This document shows positions 34,341-44,412 of a stretch of 48,810 nt of DNA, piece after piece. The position numbers and the translations under genes are program-made. Every line of letters begins with the position of its first letter. The stretch's first letter is position 1. This DNA comes from Clostridium sp. (GTDB taxonomy: Bacteria; Bacteroidota; Bacteroidia; Bacteroidales; Bacteroidaceae): NCBI GenBank assembly GCA_023663705.1, contig JAMPGY010000006.1, positions 66,247-115,056 of the forward strand, given 5' to 3'. Under the pieces are notes generated by a model that was not told the origin of the DNA, made no database searches, and worked only from the letters and a program-made list of their open reading frames with translations.

Positions 34341-34499
34341 ATCTGTTGTTCGTTTTGTAACCACAAAAGTAAGGAAGAGTTCGTGCAACCGGAATGCAAA
34401 GTGCGTGGTAGAAGCCGAGGAGGGGGTATATACCGAGACTGCTTCACAGGACAGAGCTGCTATAATCAGGAGTATACGAAATATTCTTGTGGGTGGAAT
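34341..34499. other. Divergent intergenic region upstream of the ATPase and the B12 operon
   Basis: It contains the ATPase -7 box (TACTTTTG on the minus strand, 34364-34371). I see no clear metal-regulator operator or other structure in the remainder up to the btuB promoter. Confidence 0.5.
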
Positions 34500-34530
34500 T
34501 TTGTGGTGTGGCGGATAGTGCGTATCTTTG
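34500..34530 (+). promoter_or_regulatory. Promoter of the btuB operon
   Basis: The -33 box TTTG (34500-34503), a 19-nt spacer and the -7 box TATCTTTG (34523-34530) match the Bacteroides consensus completely. Transcription would begin just before the cobalamin riboswitch. Confidence 0.8.
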
Positions 34531-34539
34531 GCGTTGCAT

Positions 34540-34690
34540 TCGGTTCACTCCACCGGAGTGATGAAAAGGGAACGGGGTGAGATTCCCCGGCTGTCCCGCA
34601 GCTGTAAGCCATCGTTGAGGGTGCGAACACGGTAGTCACTGATAGTTTTGGGAAGACGTTCGTGCCGGATGACAAGCCAGAAGACCTGCC
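34540..34690 (+). ncRNA. Cobalamin (adenosylcobalamin) riboswitch
   Basis: The leader has the core motifs of this aptamer in order: CGGTTC near 34541, GGGAA-GGTGAGATTCCCCGGC at about 34567-34593, the conserved CCGCAGCTGTAAGC (about 34596-34609), GTCACTG (about 34635-34641), GGGAAG (about 34650-34655), and the B12 box GCCAGAAGACCTGCC ending at 34690. It binds B12 coenzyme and should lower expression of the BtuB-BtuG operon when B12 is plentiful. The boundaries are read from motifs and are approximate. Confidence 0.95.
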
Positions 34691-34708
34691 TGTGCATAGT
34701 GATAATCA

Positions 34709-34739
34709 GTCCGGAATACCCTGGGGATGGATACCGGAC
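34709..34739 (+). promoter_or_regulatory. Possible expression-platform hairpin of the riboswitch
   Basis: GTCCGG (34709-34714) and CCGGAC (34734-34739) pair, with further ACCC/GGG contacts inside. There is no T-run after it, so control is more likely at translation initiation (btuB ATG at 34759) than by termination. This assignment is tentative. Confidence 0.45.
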
Positions 34740-34758
34740 AGCAATCGGAACAAAAACG

Positions 34759-36777
34759 ATGATAAGTAGATTCCTTACGGTTATTCTGTGGGTGGGTGTC
34801 GCGGTCTGTACGGCAGCCCGGCCCGTGGGGCAACTGCCTTCATTCCGGGATGAAGACAGTCTGAAGCGTTTGCGCGAGGTGGTGGTGACTACACAGTCGC
34901 CCCGGCGTTCCGTGATACCCGTGCAGCAGTTGGCCGGTGAGGAACTGAAGCGTCTCAACGCTCATTCCGTGGCGGATGCCATGCGTTATTTCTCCGGGGT
35001 GCAGGTCAAGGATTATGGCGGTGTGGGTGGCTTGAAGACGGTGAATGTGCGCTCATTGGGGACGAATCATACGGGGGTGTTTTACGATGGCGTGGAGCTG
35101 GGAAATGCCCAAAACGGAGTGGTGGATCTGGGACGATTCTCGTTGGATAACATGGAGTCTGTGCAACTCTACAACGGGCAGAAGACCACTATTTTCCAGC
35201 CGGCTAAGGATTACGCATCGGCTTCGGCCGTGTATCTGCAGACTCGTGTGCCGCAGTTTGACGGAACAAAACGCGACAACTTGAATCTGTCGGTTAAAGG
35301 CGGTTCGTTCGGCACCTTCAATCCCTCGCTGATGTGGGAGCACAAGCTTTCCGCAGCTGTGAGTTCGCAGTTAAGCGCCGAGTGGATGACCACCAACGGA
35401 CGCTATAAGTTCCGCTATGCCAAGAAAGACGGATACGACACCACGGAGGTGAGACACAACGGCGACGTGCAGGCCTTGCGTGTGGAGACCGGAGTGTTTG
35501 GACGAACGGAACGGACAGAGTGGCGAGGCAAGTTGTATTTCTACAACAGCGAGCGCGGCTATCCCGGAGCGGCCGTGCGTGAGGAACCGGGACGCTTCAC
35601 CCATCAGGACCGGCAGTGGGACACCTCTGTCTTCGGGCAGGGATCGTGGCGCCACCGTTTCACGCGGCGCTATAGTATGATGGTCAATGCCAAGGTGGCC
35701 TATGACTATCTTCACTACTTGAGTGATCCCCGTCTGGACGTGACCACAATGTACACCGATAACAGTTACCGTCAGACCGAAGGCTACCTTTCTGTGGCCC
35801 ATCTGGTGAGTGTGACCGAGTGGCTCTCGCTGTCACTGGCCAACGACGGGCAGTATAATTATCTCGACGCTGATCTGGTGAACTTTGTCTATCCCACACG
35901 CTACTCCCTATTGTCCTCTCTGGCGGCCAACATCACGTGGCGAAGGTTGTCGGCGCAGGCTTCCGTGCTTCACACCTTTGTTTCCGATCACACCCGTGAG
36001 GCGGGAGGAGCAGCCGGAAACAACAGCCGGGTTACCCCCACGGTGGCCGTTGCCTATCGGGCCGGAGGAGGTTTTGATCTGCGGGCGTTTTACAAACGCA
36101 TTTTTCGCATGCCTACGCTCAACGACCTCTATTACACCTTCATAGGCAACAAGAGTCTCAATCCCGAATATACCACACAGTACGATGCCGGTTTTACTTG
36201 GACACTGACGCCCCGAAATGGGGCGCTGAGGCGTGTGGAGATGCAGACGGATGGCTATTACAACGAGGTGGAGGACAAGATTGTGGCCATGCCCACCAGC
36301 AACCAGTTCCGATGGACGATGATGAACTTCGGGCTGTGTCACATCTGGGGGCTTGACACTTCGATCAAGGCTTTATGGCGTGTGGGAGCGGTGGATGTGC
36401 AGGCCCATGCCACTTACACCTACAACAAGGCTATGGATCACACTGACAAGGGCAGTCGTTTCTACGGAGGACAGTTGCCTTATATCCCCTGGCACAGCGC
36501 TTCGGCCATACTCTCCGCCTCATGGCGGGGGTGGGCGGCCAACTACAGTTTTATCTATACCGGTGAGCGCTATGAGGCCAGTGCCAATATACCCGAGAAC
36601 TACTCCAAACCGTGGTACACGAGCGACCTGTCGTTGTCGAAGGACTTCCGTATGCGCCGTTGCGGCATGCGCATTACCGGAGAGGTGAACAATCTGTTCA
36701 ATCAGCAATACGAGGTGGTGCAGTGCTATCCCATGCCTGGCACTAATTTCAAACTGAAATGGAATGTGACCCTTTGA
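34759..36777 (+). CDS. btuB: TonB-dependent cobalamin receptor BtuB
   Basis: This 672-residue outer-membrane protein has a signal peptide (FLTVILWVGVAVCTAARP), a TonB-box-like LREVVVTTQ, a plug domain (about 45-160; LNAHSVADAMRYFSGVQVKDYGGVGGLKTVNVRSLG, PGVE-type turn GVFYDGVELGN) and a beta-barrel ending in a terminal FKLKWNVTL. The cobalamin riboswitch just upstream identifies the ligand as B12 or another corrinoid. The frame remains open upstream to 34648, but that stretch lies inside the riboswitch, so the ATG at 34759 is the start. Twenty-four nt separate it from the BtuG-like gene. Confidence 0.93.
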   Translation: MISRFLTVILWVGVAVCTAARPVGQLPSFRDEDSLKRLREVVVTTQSPRRSVIPVQQLAGEELKRLNAHSVADAMRYFSGVQVKDYGGVGGLKTVNVRSLGTNHTGVFYDGVELGNAQNGVVDLGRFSLDNMESVQLYNGQKTTIFQPAKDYASASAVYLQTRVPQFDGTKRDNLNLSVKGGSFGTFNPSLMWEHKLSAAVSSQLSAEWMTTNGRYKFRYAKKDGYDTTEVRHNGDVQALRVETGVFGRTERTEWRGKLYFYNSERGYPGAAVREEPGRFTHQDRQWDTSVFGQGSWRHRFTRRYSMMVNAKVAYDYLHYLSDPRLDVTTMYTDNSYRQTEGYLSVAHLVSVTEWLSLSLANDGQYNYLDADLVNFVYPTRYSLLSSLAANITWRRLSAQASVLHTFVSDHTREAGGAAGNNSRVTPTVAVAYRAGGGFDLRAFYKRIFRMPTLNDLYYTFIGNKSLNPEYTTQYDAGFTWTLTPRNGALRRVEMQTDGYYNEVEDKIVAMPTSNQFRWTMMNFGLCHIWGLDTSIKALWRVGAVDVQAHATYTYNKAMDHTDKGSRFYGGQLPYIPWHSASAILSASWRGWAANYSFIYTGERYEASANIPENYSKPWYTSDLSLSKDFRMRRCGMRITGEVNNLFNQQYEVVQCYPMPGTNFKLKWNVTL

Positions 36778-36801
36778 GGGCAAATACCTATATATACCGA
36801 A

Positions 36802-37962
36802 ATGAAAAAAGAGAATATCCTATTGCTGGCTTTGAGCGTGACAGCCGGCATGTTACAGTCCTGCAGGACGGACGACGAAGACATTGTGAAGTCACAGATA
36901 TCCCAGGTGACTCCTCCTGTAGAGACAGGGCATATCGCGGGTTTTTTCCTGCTCAACGAGGGCAACATGGGAGCTAATAAATGCACACTTGATTATTTCG
37001 ATGCGCAGACAGGCAACTATGTGCGAAATATCTATGCCCAAGCCAATCCCGGTGTAGTGCAGGAATTGGGAGACGTGGGCAACGACATACAGGTGTATGA
37101 CGACAAGTTGTGGGCTGTGATAAACTGCTCCAACATGGTGGAGGTGATGAATCTTGCGGATGCCCGTCACATCACCCAAATCTCCATTCCCAACTGCCGC
37201 TACATCACGTTCAAGGGTGACTATGCCTATGTCAGTTCCTACGCTGGCCCTGTACAGATTGATCCAAATGCGCGTCTGGGTTGTGTGGTGAAGATAGACA
37301 TACATACCCTGAAAGTGGTGGGGGAATGTACCGTGGGGTATCAGCCCGAGGAAATGGTGGTAGTGGACGACAGACTCTATGTGGCCAATTCGGGCGGTTA
37401 CCGCGTGCCTTATTATGACAGCACGGTGAGCGTGATAGACTTGAATACTTTTAAGGTGACCGGTACCATAGATGTGGCCATCAATCTCCATCGCATGAAG
37501 CTCGACCGTCAGGGCTACATTTGGGTAGGCTCTCGCGGCAATTATTACGAGGCGTCTTCGAAGACATTTGTGATAGACCCGCGCACAGACCGGGTTTGTG
37601 CCGAGGTGGAGCTGCCTAACTCCAACATGGCAGTGGCCGGAGATTCGCTTTATGTGTATGGTACGGAGTGGAACTATATTTCCGGCGATGTCACGGTGAC
37701 TTATGCCATTGTAGATACGCGTACCCGTGAGGTGATCACGCGCAACATGATCACGGACGGTACGGATCGACGCATAGTCATTCCTTACGGCATTGCGGTT
37801 AATCCCGAGACACGTGAGTTCTACATTACTGACGCGGGCAACTACGTGTCGCCCGGCGAATTATATTGTTTTTCACCCGAGGGGAGCTTGAAATGGCATG
37901 AGCGCACGGGAGATGTGCCTGCTCACTTTGCCTTCACCCCGCAACCGCTCAGTTACGAGTGA
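36802..37962 (+). CDS. btuG: BtuG-like surface B12-binding beta-propeller lipoprotein
   Basis: This 386-residue lipoprotein (LQSC, Cys21) has acidic residues right after the Cys (RTDDED), as expected for surface display. The rest is a YncE/DUF5074-type beta-propeller with repeated blades (YVSSYAGPVQIDPNARLGCVVKIDIHTLKVVGE; YVANSGG; STVSVIDLNTFKVTGTIDV; IWVGSRGNYYEASSKTFVIDP). In Bacteroides thetaiotaomicron BtuG2 is such a propeller; it binds B12 with extreme affinity and caps BtuB. The gene follows btuB directly in the riboswitch-controlled unit, which supports the same role. It ends the operon; a hairpin follows at 38042. Confidence 0.88.
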   Translation: MKKENILLLALSVTAGMLQSCRTDDEDIVKSQISQVTPPVETGHIAGFFLLNEGNMGANKCTLDYFDAQTGNYVRNIYAQANPGVVQELGDVGNDIQVYDDKLWAVINCSNMVEVMNLADARHITQISIPNCRYITFKGDYAYVSSYAGPVQIDPNARLGCVVKIDIHTLKVVGECTVGYQPEEMVVVDDRLYVANSGGYRVPYYDSTVSVIDLNTFKVTGTIDVAINLHRMKLDRQGYIWVGSRGNYYEASSKTFVIDPRTDRVCAEVELPNSNMAVAGDSLYVYGTEWNYISGDVTVTYAIVDTRTREVITRNMITDGTDRRIVIPYGIAVNPETREFYITDAGNYVSPGELYCFSPEGSLKWHERTGDVPAHFAFTPQPLSYE

Positions 37963-38041
37963 TGAACAGTGTTCGAAGAAAGTAGAGACAAAGGAAGTGT
38001 AAGTCAGGTTGCCTTCCCATTACCTTAATTATATATAATGG

Positions 38042-38089
38042 ATGAAGCCGTCTTTCAACCCCGGGCTATGGAGTGAAAGACGGCTTCAT
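38042..38089. terminator. Bidirectional terminator hairpin between btuG and mutB
   Basis: ATGAAGCCGTCTTTCA (38042-38057) and its exact complement (38074-38089) form a 16-bp perfect stem with a 16-nt loop. It lies between the convergent btuG and mutB genes. T-tracts are weak on both sides. Confidence 0.75.
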
Positions 38090-38118
38090 TATGGTGCCGC
38101 CGTGGGTACGGTCGGTTC

Positions 38119-40284
38119 TTATTCCTTATCCAAAAGAAGTTTCACCATCTCGCAGGCGGCCTTGGCTACTGAAGTTCCAGGGCCGAAGATGGCAGCCACG
38201 CCGGCTTTGTAGAGGAAGTCGTAGTCCTGTGCGGGGATAACGCCACCGGCAATCACCATGATGTCCTCGCGACCCAGCTTCTTCAACTCTTCGATTACCT
38301 GAGGAATCAGGGTCTTGTGACCGGCAGCCAGTGAACTTACGCCCAAGATGTCCACATCGTTCTCCACTGCCTGACGGGCAGATTCTGCCGGTGTCTGGAA
38401 CAGCGGCCCCATGTCTACATCGAATCCGCAGTCGGCATAACCTGTGGCACAAACCTTGGCACCACGGTCGTGACCGTCCTGTCCCATCTTGGCCAGCATG
38501 ATGCGCGGACGGCGTCCTTCCTGCTTGGCAAACTCCTCTGTCAACTCGCAAGCCTTGGCGAAGTTGCAGTCTGTCTTACTTTCTGATGAATACACTTGTG
38601 AAATGGTTCTGATAACGGCTTTGTAACGACCTACGATAGCTTCGCAGGCATCTGAAATCTCTCCCAAGGTGGCACGGACACCGGCTGCTTTCACAGCCAG
38701 ATCAAGCAGATTGTGCTCGCTCTTCTTGCCTTCGTTGAACTCGCGCACACATTCCGTGATGGCGTCGAGAGCCTGCTTCACGGCTGCCTCGTCACGGTTG
38801 GCCTTCAGGGTCTTCAGGTTTTCTTCCTGCTGCAGGCGCACGGCGGTGTTGTCCACCTCCAGAATGTCGATGGGATCCTCATGGTCGAGGCGGTACTTGT
38901 TCACACCCACGATGGTCTGTGCACCGGAGTCAATGCGGGCCTGTGTGCGTGCGGCAGCTTCCTCGATACGCATCTTGGGCAGTCCGGTCTCGATAGCCTT
39001 GGCCATACCGCCCAGCTTCTCGATTTCCTGAATGTGTGCCCAAGCCTTGTGCACCAGTTCGTTGGTCAGCGTCTCCACATAGTAGGAGCCGGCCCACGGG
39101 TCGATGTGTTTGCACACCTGAGTTTCGTTCTGGATATAGATCTGCGTGTTGCGCGCGATACGTGCGGAGAAGTCGGTGGGCAGGGCGATGGCCTCATCCA
39201 GCGAGTTGGTGTGGAGCGATTGGGTGTGACCCAGCACGGCAGCCATAGCCTCGATGCAGGTACGTCCCACGTTGTTAAACGGATCCTGTTCGGTGAGTGA
39301 CCAGCCTGATGTCTGTGAGTGGGTACGCAGTGCCATGGATTTCGGGTTCTTGGCACCGAAACTTTTCACAATCTTGGCCCAAAGCAGACGGGCGGCACGC
39401 ATCTTAGCGATTTCCATGAAGTGGTTCATGCCGATGGCCCAGAAGAATGACAGGCGCGGAGCAAACGCATCGATGTCGATGCCTGCGTTCACACCGGCGC
39501 GCAGATAGTCCATACCGTCGGCCAGCGTGTAGGCCAGTTCGATGTCGGCTGTGGCACCGGCTTCCTGCATGTGGTAACCGGAGATGGAGATGGAGTTGAA
39601 CTTCGGCATCTTCTGTGAGGTAAACTCAAAGATGTCGGCGATGATCTTCATAGAGAAGGCGGGCGGATAAATGTAGGTGTTGCGCACCATGAACTCCTTC
39701 AGAATATCGTTCTGGATGGTTCCGGCCATCTCTTCCAATTGGGCGCCCTGTTCCAGTCCGGCGTTGATGTAGAAAGCCAAGATGGGTAGCACGGCACCGT
39801 TCATGGTCATGGACACGGACATCTTGTTCAGGGGGATTCCGGCAAAGAGTACTTTCATGTTCTCCAGCGAGCAGATAGACACACCGGCCTTACCCACATC
39901 GCCCACCACACGCTCGTTGTCCGGGTCGTAACCACGGTGTGTGGGAAGGTCGAAGGCCACCGACAGACCCTTCTGTCCGCTGGCCAGGTTGCGGCGGTAG
40001 AAAGCATTACTCTCCTCGGCAGTGGAGAAGCCGGCATACTGTCGGATAGTCCACGGGCGGAAGGGATACATCATGCTGTAGGGGCCGCGCAGGAAGGGAG
40101 GAATACCGGCTGCAAAGTCCAGATGCTCCATGCCTTCCAAGTCCTCTTTTGTATATACCGGCTGGATATCAATCTGTTCGGGTGTAGTCCAATTGGCGGT
40201 GATGCCGTTTTCTTTTTGCCAGTCCTGTCCGTTCTGTTCGGCGAAACCGGCAAATATATCTATATCTTTAAAGTTCTGTCTCAT
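38119..40284 (-). CDS. mutB: Methylmalonyl-CoA mutase large (catalytic) subunit
   Basis: This 721-residue cytosolic enzyme interconverts succinyl-CoA and (R)-methylmalonyl-CoA with adenosylcobalamin, a step in propionate formation in Bacteroidetes. The N-terminal TIM-barrel domain (about 1-560) contains [32 protein letters not shown] and the substrate-binding [24 protein letters not shown]. The C-terminal B12 domain has the base-off motif DGHDRG (His near residue 605), GVSSLAAGH and [12 protein letters not shown]. The start overlaps the MutA stop as ATGA, so the two subunits are coupled. It lies beside the B12-uptake operon. Confidence 0.97.
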   Translation of the reverse strand: MRQNFKDIDIFAGFAEQNGQDWQKENGITANWTTPEQIDIQPVYTKEDLEGMEHLDFAAGIPPFLRGPYSMMYPFRPWTIRQYAGFSTAEESNAFYRRNLASGQKGLSVAFDLPTHRGYDPDNERVVGDVGKAGVSICSLENMKVLFAGIPLNKMSVSMTMNGAVLPILAFYINAGLEQGAQLEEMAGTIQNDILKEFMVRNTYIYPPAFSMKIIADIFEFTSQKMPKFNSISISGYHMQEAGATADIELAYTLADGMDYLRAGVNAGIDIDAFAPRLSFFWAIGMNHFMEIAKMRAARLLWAKIVKSFGAKNPKSMALRTHSQTSGWSLTEQDPFNNVGRTCIEAMAAVLGHTQSLHTNSLDEAIALPTDFSARIARNTQIYIQNETQVCKHIDPWAGSYYVETLTNELVHKAWAHIQEIEKLGGMAKAIETGLPKMRIEEAAARTQARIDSGAQTIVGVNKYRLDHEDPIDILEVDNTAVRLQQEENLKTLKANRDEAAVKQALDAITECVREFNEGKKSEHNLLDLAVKAAGVRATLGEISDACEAIVGRYKAVIRTISQVYSSESKTDCNFAKACELTEEFAKQEGRRPRIMLAKMGQDGHDRGAKVCATGYADCGFDVDMGPLFQTPAESARQAVENDVDILGVSSLAAGHKTLIPQVIEELKKLGREDIMVIAGGVIPAQDYDFLYKAGVAAIFGPGTSVAKAACEMVKLLLDKE

Positions 40285-42149
40285 TTGATTCCCAATTTAG
40301 TGTTATACTCTTTCAGCGTCTTCAGTTGGTCTACACGCACGTGGATGAAGTTCTCGATGCCGGCGGCTTTCAGTTCCTCGGCGCAGGCCGGTGCACCGGC
40401 CACAACGAACATGGCGTGTCCGTCCAGAGCCTTGAAGGCCGGGATGGCGTATTCGGCATACTCGTCATCGCTGGAACAGAGCACCACGATGTCTGCACCG
40501 GCTTTCATGGCAGCCTCCACGCCTTCTTCCACTGTGGGGAATCCTAAATTGTCTATCACCTTGTAGCCGGCGCAGGCCAGGAAGTTGCAGCTGAACTGTG
40601 CGCGTGCCTGACGCATGGCCAGATTGCCGATGGTAAGCATGAAGGCTACCGGCTGCTTCTCGGCCTTTTCGGTCTGCATGCGCAGATCCTCGAAATCGGC
40701 CGACAGGCGTGTGGTCTCAATCCGGGCAAACGGCTTCTCGCACTCCTCGCTGTGGCTGTGGCAGCATGTGCAGGCGGCCAGCGGCTCTTTGCCCTCGCTC
40801 TTCTCGTTGAAGTTGGGGAACTGGTTTGTGCCGAGCATGAACTCCTTGCGCTTTCCGGCGTTGGCGTGGCGTGCGGCATTGGTGGCGTTGATGGTCTCCT
40901 GCACGGCTCCGCTCTTCACGGCTTCCAGGAATCCGCCCTTCTCCTCTATGTCGAGGAACAGCTTCCAGGCTTCTCCGGCCAGCGAGCGGGTCAGCGTCTC
41001 AATGAAATAAGAACCACCGGCTACGTCCACAATCTTGTCGAAGTGGCTTTCCTCCTGCAGCAGCAACTGCTGGTTGCGGGCGATGCGCTCGGCAAATTCC
41101 GTCGGAACCTCGTAGGGCGCGTCAAACGGAGTCACCACGATAGAGTCTACATTGGCGATGGCGGCGCTCATAGCTTCGGTCTGCGTGCGGAGCAGGTTCA
41201 CGTGGCTGTCAAACACGGTCATGTTATAAGTAGAGGTGGTGGCATTCACGCACATCTTGCAGGCCTCGTCGCCCTCTGCGGGATTGTACTGCTTCACGAT
41301 GTTTGCCCACATCATGCGTGCGGCACGGAACTTAGCGATTTCGGTGAAGTATACACCGCTGATGCCCAGATTGAACTTGATTTTCTGTGCGGCAAGACCG
41401 GCCGGAACACCGGCTTCCGTTAGTTGCTGCATGTATTCGTTACCCCAGGCCAGGGCGTAACCCAATTCCTGATAAATATAGGCGCCGGCATTGCACAGCG
41501 TGTCGGCGTTCACTGTGATGCAACGGAAACCGGGATAGTCGGCCAGCGTTTCCACCAGTGTCTTGGCCTGTGCCAGCAGGGCGGTAGTGTCCTTGCCTTT
41601 GGTCAGCATTTTCGCCATCGGGTCGAAATTCACGCTACCCGTCAGTTTTGCGGGATCGTAGCCTTTTTGGGCGAAGTAGGCTGTCAGCAACTGAGTCAAT
41701 TCCACAGTGTGACCTTGACAGGTAGAGAAGTTCAGTTCCACGCATTCGGCCTCGATTCCGGCCAGCAGCGTATCAATGTAATCGGCGCTGAGTTCTTTTG
41801 CGGGAATCTTGAACCCCAGTGAATTGACACCCTTGTTCAGGATGTCGATCGCTTTCTCGTTGGCAGCTTTGGCATCGGCACATTTGATGTTCTGTCTCAC
41901 ATACCAGCGGTTGTTATCCTTCTTATTGCCCCTGAGATAAGGATATTGACCGGGCAGTGCGTTCGTCTGCGACAAGCCGTCCAGGTCTTCTTTGCGGTAG
42001 AAAGGCTGCATGCTGAAGCCTTCGTTGGTTCTCCAGACCATTTTCTTCTGGAAATCGGCTCCCTTGAGGTCAACCTCAATCTTGTCCAACCATTCCTGGC
42101 GGGACGGAGCTGTGAAATCCGAAAAAAGTTTTTCTTTACTATTTGCCAT
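40281..42149 (-). CDS. mutA: Methylmalonyl-CoA mutase small subunit
   Basis: This 622-residue partner of MutB has the mutase barrel (about 40-440; [80 protein letters not shown]) and a B12-fold-like C-terminal domain without the DxHxxG motif ([28 protein letters not shown]). It is therefore structural, as in other heterodimeric mutases. A Cys/His cluster, [11 protein letters not shown], sits in the linker between the two domains. It is first in the mutAB operon, behind a complete promoter. Confidence 0.96.
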   Translation of the reverse strand: MANSKEKLFSDFTAPSRQEWLDKIEVDLKGADFQKKMVWRTNEGFSMQPFYRKEDLDGLSQTNALPGQYPYLRGNKKDNNRWYVRQNIKCADAKAANEKAIDILNKGVNSLGFKIPAKELSADYIDTLLAGIEAECVELNFSTCQGHTVELTQLLTAYFAQKGYDPAKLTGSVNFDPMAKMLTKGKDTTALLAQAKTLVETLADYPGFRCITVNADTLCNAGAYIYQELGYALAWGNEYMQQLTEAGVPAGLAAQKIKFNLGISGVYFTEIAKFRAARMMWANIVKQYNPAEGDEACKMCVNATTSTYNMTVFDSHVNLLRTQTEAMSAAIANVDSIVVTPFDAPYEVPTEFAERIARNQQLLLQEESHFDKIVDVAGGSYFIETLTRSLAGEAWKLFLDIEEKGGFLEAVKSGAVQETINATNAARHANAGKRKEFMLGTNQFPNFNEKSEGKEPLAACTCCHSHSEECEKPFARIETTRLSADFEDLRMQTEKAEKQPVAFMLTIGNLAMRQARAQFSCNFLACAGYKVIDNLGFPTVEEGVEAAMKAGADIVVLCSSDDEYAEYAIPAFKALDGHAMFVVAGAPACAEELKAAGIENFIHVRVDQLKTLKEYNTKLGIK

Positions 42150-42182
42150 AGTGTATTTTATTAAATAGGATATTTGTTAAAA

Positions 42183-42213
42183 CAAAAGTAGCAAAACTTC
42201 ATTTACCCACAAA
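42183..42213 (-). promoter_or_regulatory. Promoter of the mutAB operon
   Basis: On the minus strand -33 TTTG (42210-42213), a 19-nt spacer and -7 TACTTTTG (42183-42190) fit the consensus. The mutA ATG lies 34 nt downstream. Confidence 0.75.
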
Positions 42214-42253
42214 ATTTGAGTGGGAAAAACTAAAATAGTAGCTTTTTTTTGCT

Positions 42254-42261
42254 TAATTTTG
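42254..42261 (+). promoter_or_regulatory. -7 box of the AspT/YidE-like transporter gene
   Basis: TAATTTTG fits TAnnTTTG and is divergent from the mutA promoter. The ATG follows at 42303. No -33 match lies at the expected distance. Confidence 0.5.
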
Positions 42262-42302
42262 CAGCCGTTTTAAAGTAGGTATAGTATTATTGTCAATACA
42301 TT

Positions 42303-43991
42303 ATGGAGTGGATTCAAACTTTATTCTCCGAATCGTCATCCATCGGACACATTGTCCTGTTGTATGCGTTGGTGATTTCGGTGGGGCTTTTCTTGGGTAA
42401 ACAGAAGATATTCGGTATATCCTTAGGTGTTACGTTTGTTCTTTTTGCTGGTATTGTGGCCGGTCATTTTGGTCTCACCGGAACTTTGTCCACATTGAAT
42501 TTTATTCAGGATTTCGGTTTGATGATCTTTGTGTACTGTGTCGGTCTGCAGGTGGGGCCGGGTTTCTTTGAGGCTTTCCAAAAAGGCGGTGTCACGCTCA
42601 ATTTGCTGGCTGTGGGCATTGTGTTGCTCAATGTGGCTGTCATGCTCGGTCTGTATTATCTGGTGTTTGACACGACCGATCCGAATAATCTGCCGATGAT
42701 GGTGGGCGTGCTTTGTGGAGCCGTGACCAATACTCCCGGACTCGGAGCGGCCACCGAGGCGCTGTCTCAGGTGTTCGGTGCTGATCAGGCAGTGCCACAG
42801 ATAGCTTCCGGTTATGCCTGTGCTTACCCGTTGGGTGTGATGGGTATCATCGGTGCCACGATTGCCTTGCGCTACATCTGCCGCATTCGTTTGCAGGAAG
42901 AGGAAGACAAAATAACAGCTGAGCGTGCGGAGAATCCTCACGTGAAACCTCACAAGATGACCTTGAAAGTGGAAAATGCGGCCCTCAACGGCAAGACTCT
43001 CCTGCAGGTGCGCACATTTTTGGGTCGTGATTTCGTTTGCTCCCGTGCTCTGCACGAGGGACATGTCAGCATTCCAAATCGTGACACGGTGATCTATTTG
43101 GGCGACTCACTCTATATAGTATGTGCCGAGGATGATGCTGAAGCTGTGGTGGCTTTCGTGGGAACGGAGACGCATGTGGATTGGGCCGTGCAGGATGTTC
43201 CCTTGGTGTCGAAGAGCATATTGGTGACGCAACCGTCGATGAATGGTAAAACCTTTGGACAGTTGCATTTCAGTTCGGTGCATGGAGTGAACGTGACCCG
43301 TATATCGCGTTCGGGAATGAACCTTTTCGCCGACCGTAACCTGCGTATGCAGGTGGGCGACAAGATTATCGTGGTCGGACCGGAGGACGCTGTGGATCGT
43401 GTGGCTAACATGATGGGCAACTCCATCAAGCGTCTCGATCATCCCAATCTGGCGATTATCTTCGTAGGGTTGATGCTGGGTATTGTCTTGGGTAGCATAC
43501 CGTTCGCTATTCCGGGTATTCCCATGCCGGTGAAGTTGGGTTTGGCCGGTGGTCCGCTGGTCGTGGCTATATTAATAGGTAAGTGGGGGTATAAGTTCCA
43601 CATGGTTACTTACACCACCACCAGTGCCAATCTGATGTTGCGTGAGTTCGGTTTGGCCTTGTTCTTGGCCAGTGTGGGTCTTAAGGCCGGTTCTAACTTT
43701 GTGGATACAGTGGTGGCCGGAGACGGACTGAAGTATGTGTGGACGGGTTTTCTCATTACGATTGTTCCCATCTTGATTGTAGGATTGATTGCCCGCCTGA
43801 AATATAAACTAAACTATTTCACGATTATGGGTCTTATTGCCGGTAGCACGACCGATCCACCGGCCTTGGCTTTCGCAAACCAGTCGGCCAATAATGATGC
43901 TGCCGCAGTAGGATATTCCACAGTTTATCCGATGACGATGTTCCTGCGTATTCTTACGGCTCAGATCATCATTCTGTTGCTCTGTCAGTAG
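42303..43991 (+). CDS. AspT/YidE/YbjL-type membrane antiporter with TrkA-C domains
   Basis: This 562-residue inner-membrane protein contains the duplicated AspT/YidE/YbjL domain. The N-terminal half (about 12-190) holds [20 protein letters not shown] and [17 protein letters not shown]. Two TrkA-C-like regulatory domains follow (about 215-295 and 300-380; [19 protein letters not shown]). The second half (about 390-562) holds [20 protein letters not shown] and [16 protein letters not shown]. The family includes the aspartate:alanine exchanger AspT, but the substrates of most members are unknown. No aspartate decarboxylase is nearby, so the substrate cannot be assigned. It is closed by the hairpin at 44017. 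Confidence 0.9.
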   Translation: MEWIQTLFSESSSIGHIVLLYALVISVGLFLGKQKIFGISLGVTFVLFAGIVAGHFGLTGTLSTLNFIQDFGLMIFVYCVGLQVGPGFFEAFQKGGVTLNLLAVGIVLLNVAVMLGLYYLVFDTTDPNNLPMMVGVLCGAVTNTPGLGAATEALSQVFGADQAVPQIASGYACAYPLGVMGIIGATIALRYICRIRLQEEEDKITAERAENPHVKPHKMTLKVENAALNGKTLLQVRTFLGRDFVCSRALHEGHVSIPNRDTVIYLGDSLYIVCAEDDAEAVVAFVGTETHVDWAVQDVPLVSKSILVTQPSMNGKTFGQLHFSSVHGVNVTRISRSGMNLFADRNLRMQVGDKIIVVGPEDAVDRVANMMGNSIKRLDHPNLAIIFVGLMLGIVLGSIPFAIPGIPMPVKLGLAGGPLVVAILIGKWGYKFHMVTYTTTSANLMLREFGLALFLASVGLKAGSNFVDTVVAGDGLKYVWTGFLITIVPILIVGLIARLKYKLNYFTIMGLIAGSTTDPPALAFANQSANNDAAAVGYSTVYPMTMFLRILTAQIIILLLCQ

Positions 43992-44016
43992 GACAGTTGG
44001 TGGCCGGAAACGAATA

Positions 44017-44065
44017 CAATGCGGGTGTGATGCACGTCGGGTGCTTTACGTCCGCATTGTTTTTG
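44017..44065 (+). terminator. Rho-independent terminator after the transporter gene
   Basis: ACAATGCGG (44017-44025) pairs with CCGCATTGT (44052-44060), followed by TTTTTG. The loop is 26 nt long and has weak internal pairing. Confidence 0.8.
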
Positions 44066-44136
44066 TGGTGGGTTGGGGTATTTGTATCGGAAATCCGGAA
44101 TAGAAAATGAAGAAATGAAAAAAAGATGAGTTATAA

Positions 44137-44168
44137 TTTGGAGGAAATGCAAAAACTCTCTATCTTTG
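44137..44168 (+). promoter_or_regulatory. Promoter of the tRNA-Ala gene
   Basis: -33 TTTG (44137-44140), 20-nt spacer, -7 TATCTTTG (44161-44168): a full Bacteroides consensus. It lies 17 nt before the tRNA. Confidence 0.8.
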
Positions 44169-44185
44169 CATTCGGTTAAGAGAAC

Positions 44186-44259
44186 GGGGCATTAGCTCAT
44201 CTGGCTAGAGCGTTTGACTGGCAGTCAAAAGGTGGCAGGTTCGAGTCCTGTATGCTCCA
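44186..44259 (+). tRNA. tRNA-Ala (anticodon GGC)
   Basis: The 74-nt gene folds as a cloverleaf: acceptor GGGGCAT/ATGCTCC with the alanine identity pair G3-U70, D stem GCTC/GAGC, anticodon stem TTTGA/TCAAA around CTGGCAG (anticodon GGC), variable loop AGGTG, and T stem GCAGG/CCTGT with loop TTCGAGT. The discriminator is A. The CCA end is not encoded (the next bases are CAT). It is monocistronic, with its own promoter and terminator. Confidence 0.95.
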
Positions 44260-44262
44260 CAT

Positions 44263-44297
44263 AAGCGGATTCAGAATGAAAACTGAGTCCGCTTTTT
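44263..44297 (+). terminator. Terminator of the tRNA-Ala gene
   Basis: AAGCGGATTCAG (44263-44274) pairs with CTGAGTCCGCTT (44283-44294), 12 bp with one G-U, followed by TTT. It starts 4 nt after the tRNA. Confidence 0.85.
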
Positions 44298-44380
44298 ATA
44301 TAGAATTGCAATATAGAGAGTATCTCTCTCTGCGCATGAAACTTTTCGGGAACAATTGCGCATAAGTCAGGAAAATAAAC

Positions 44381-44388
44381 TATTTTTG
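44381..44388 (+). promoter_or_regulatory. -7 box of purB
   Basis: TATTTTTG fits TAnnTTTG, 24 nt before the purB ATG; a TTG at 44356-44358 lies 22 nt upstream, slightly far for a -33 element. Confidence 0.5.
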
Positions 44389-44412
44389 CAGTCTGAATAA
44401 TACGTATTACTT

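Noticed and set aside
34648-34758. Upstream in-frame extension of btuB
   Set aside because: It lies inside the cobalamin riboswitch and would put the B12 box in coding sequence; the ATG at 34759 starts a proper signal peptide.
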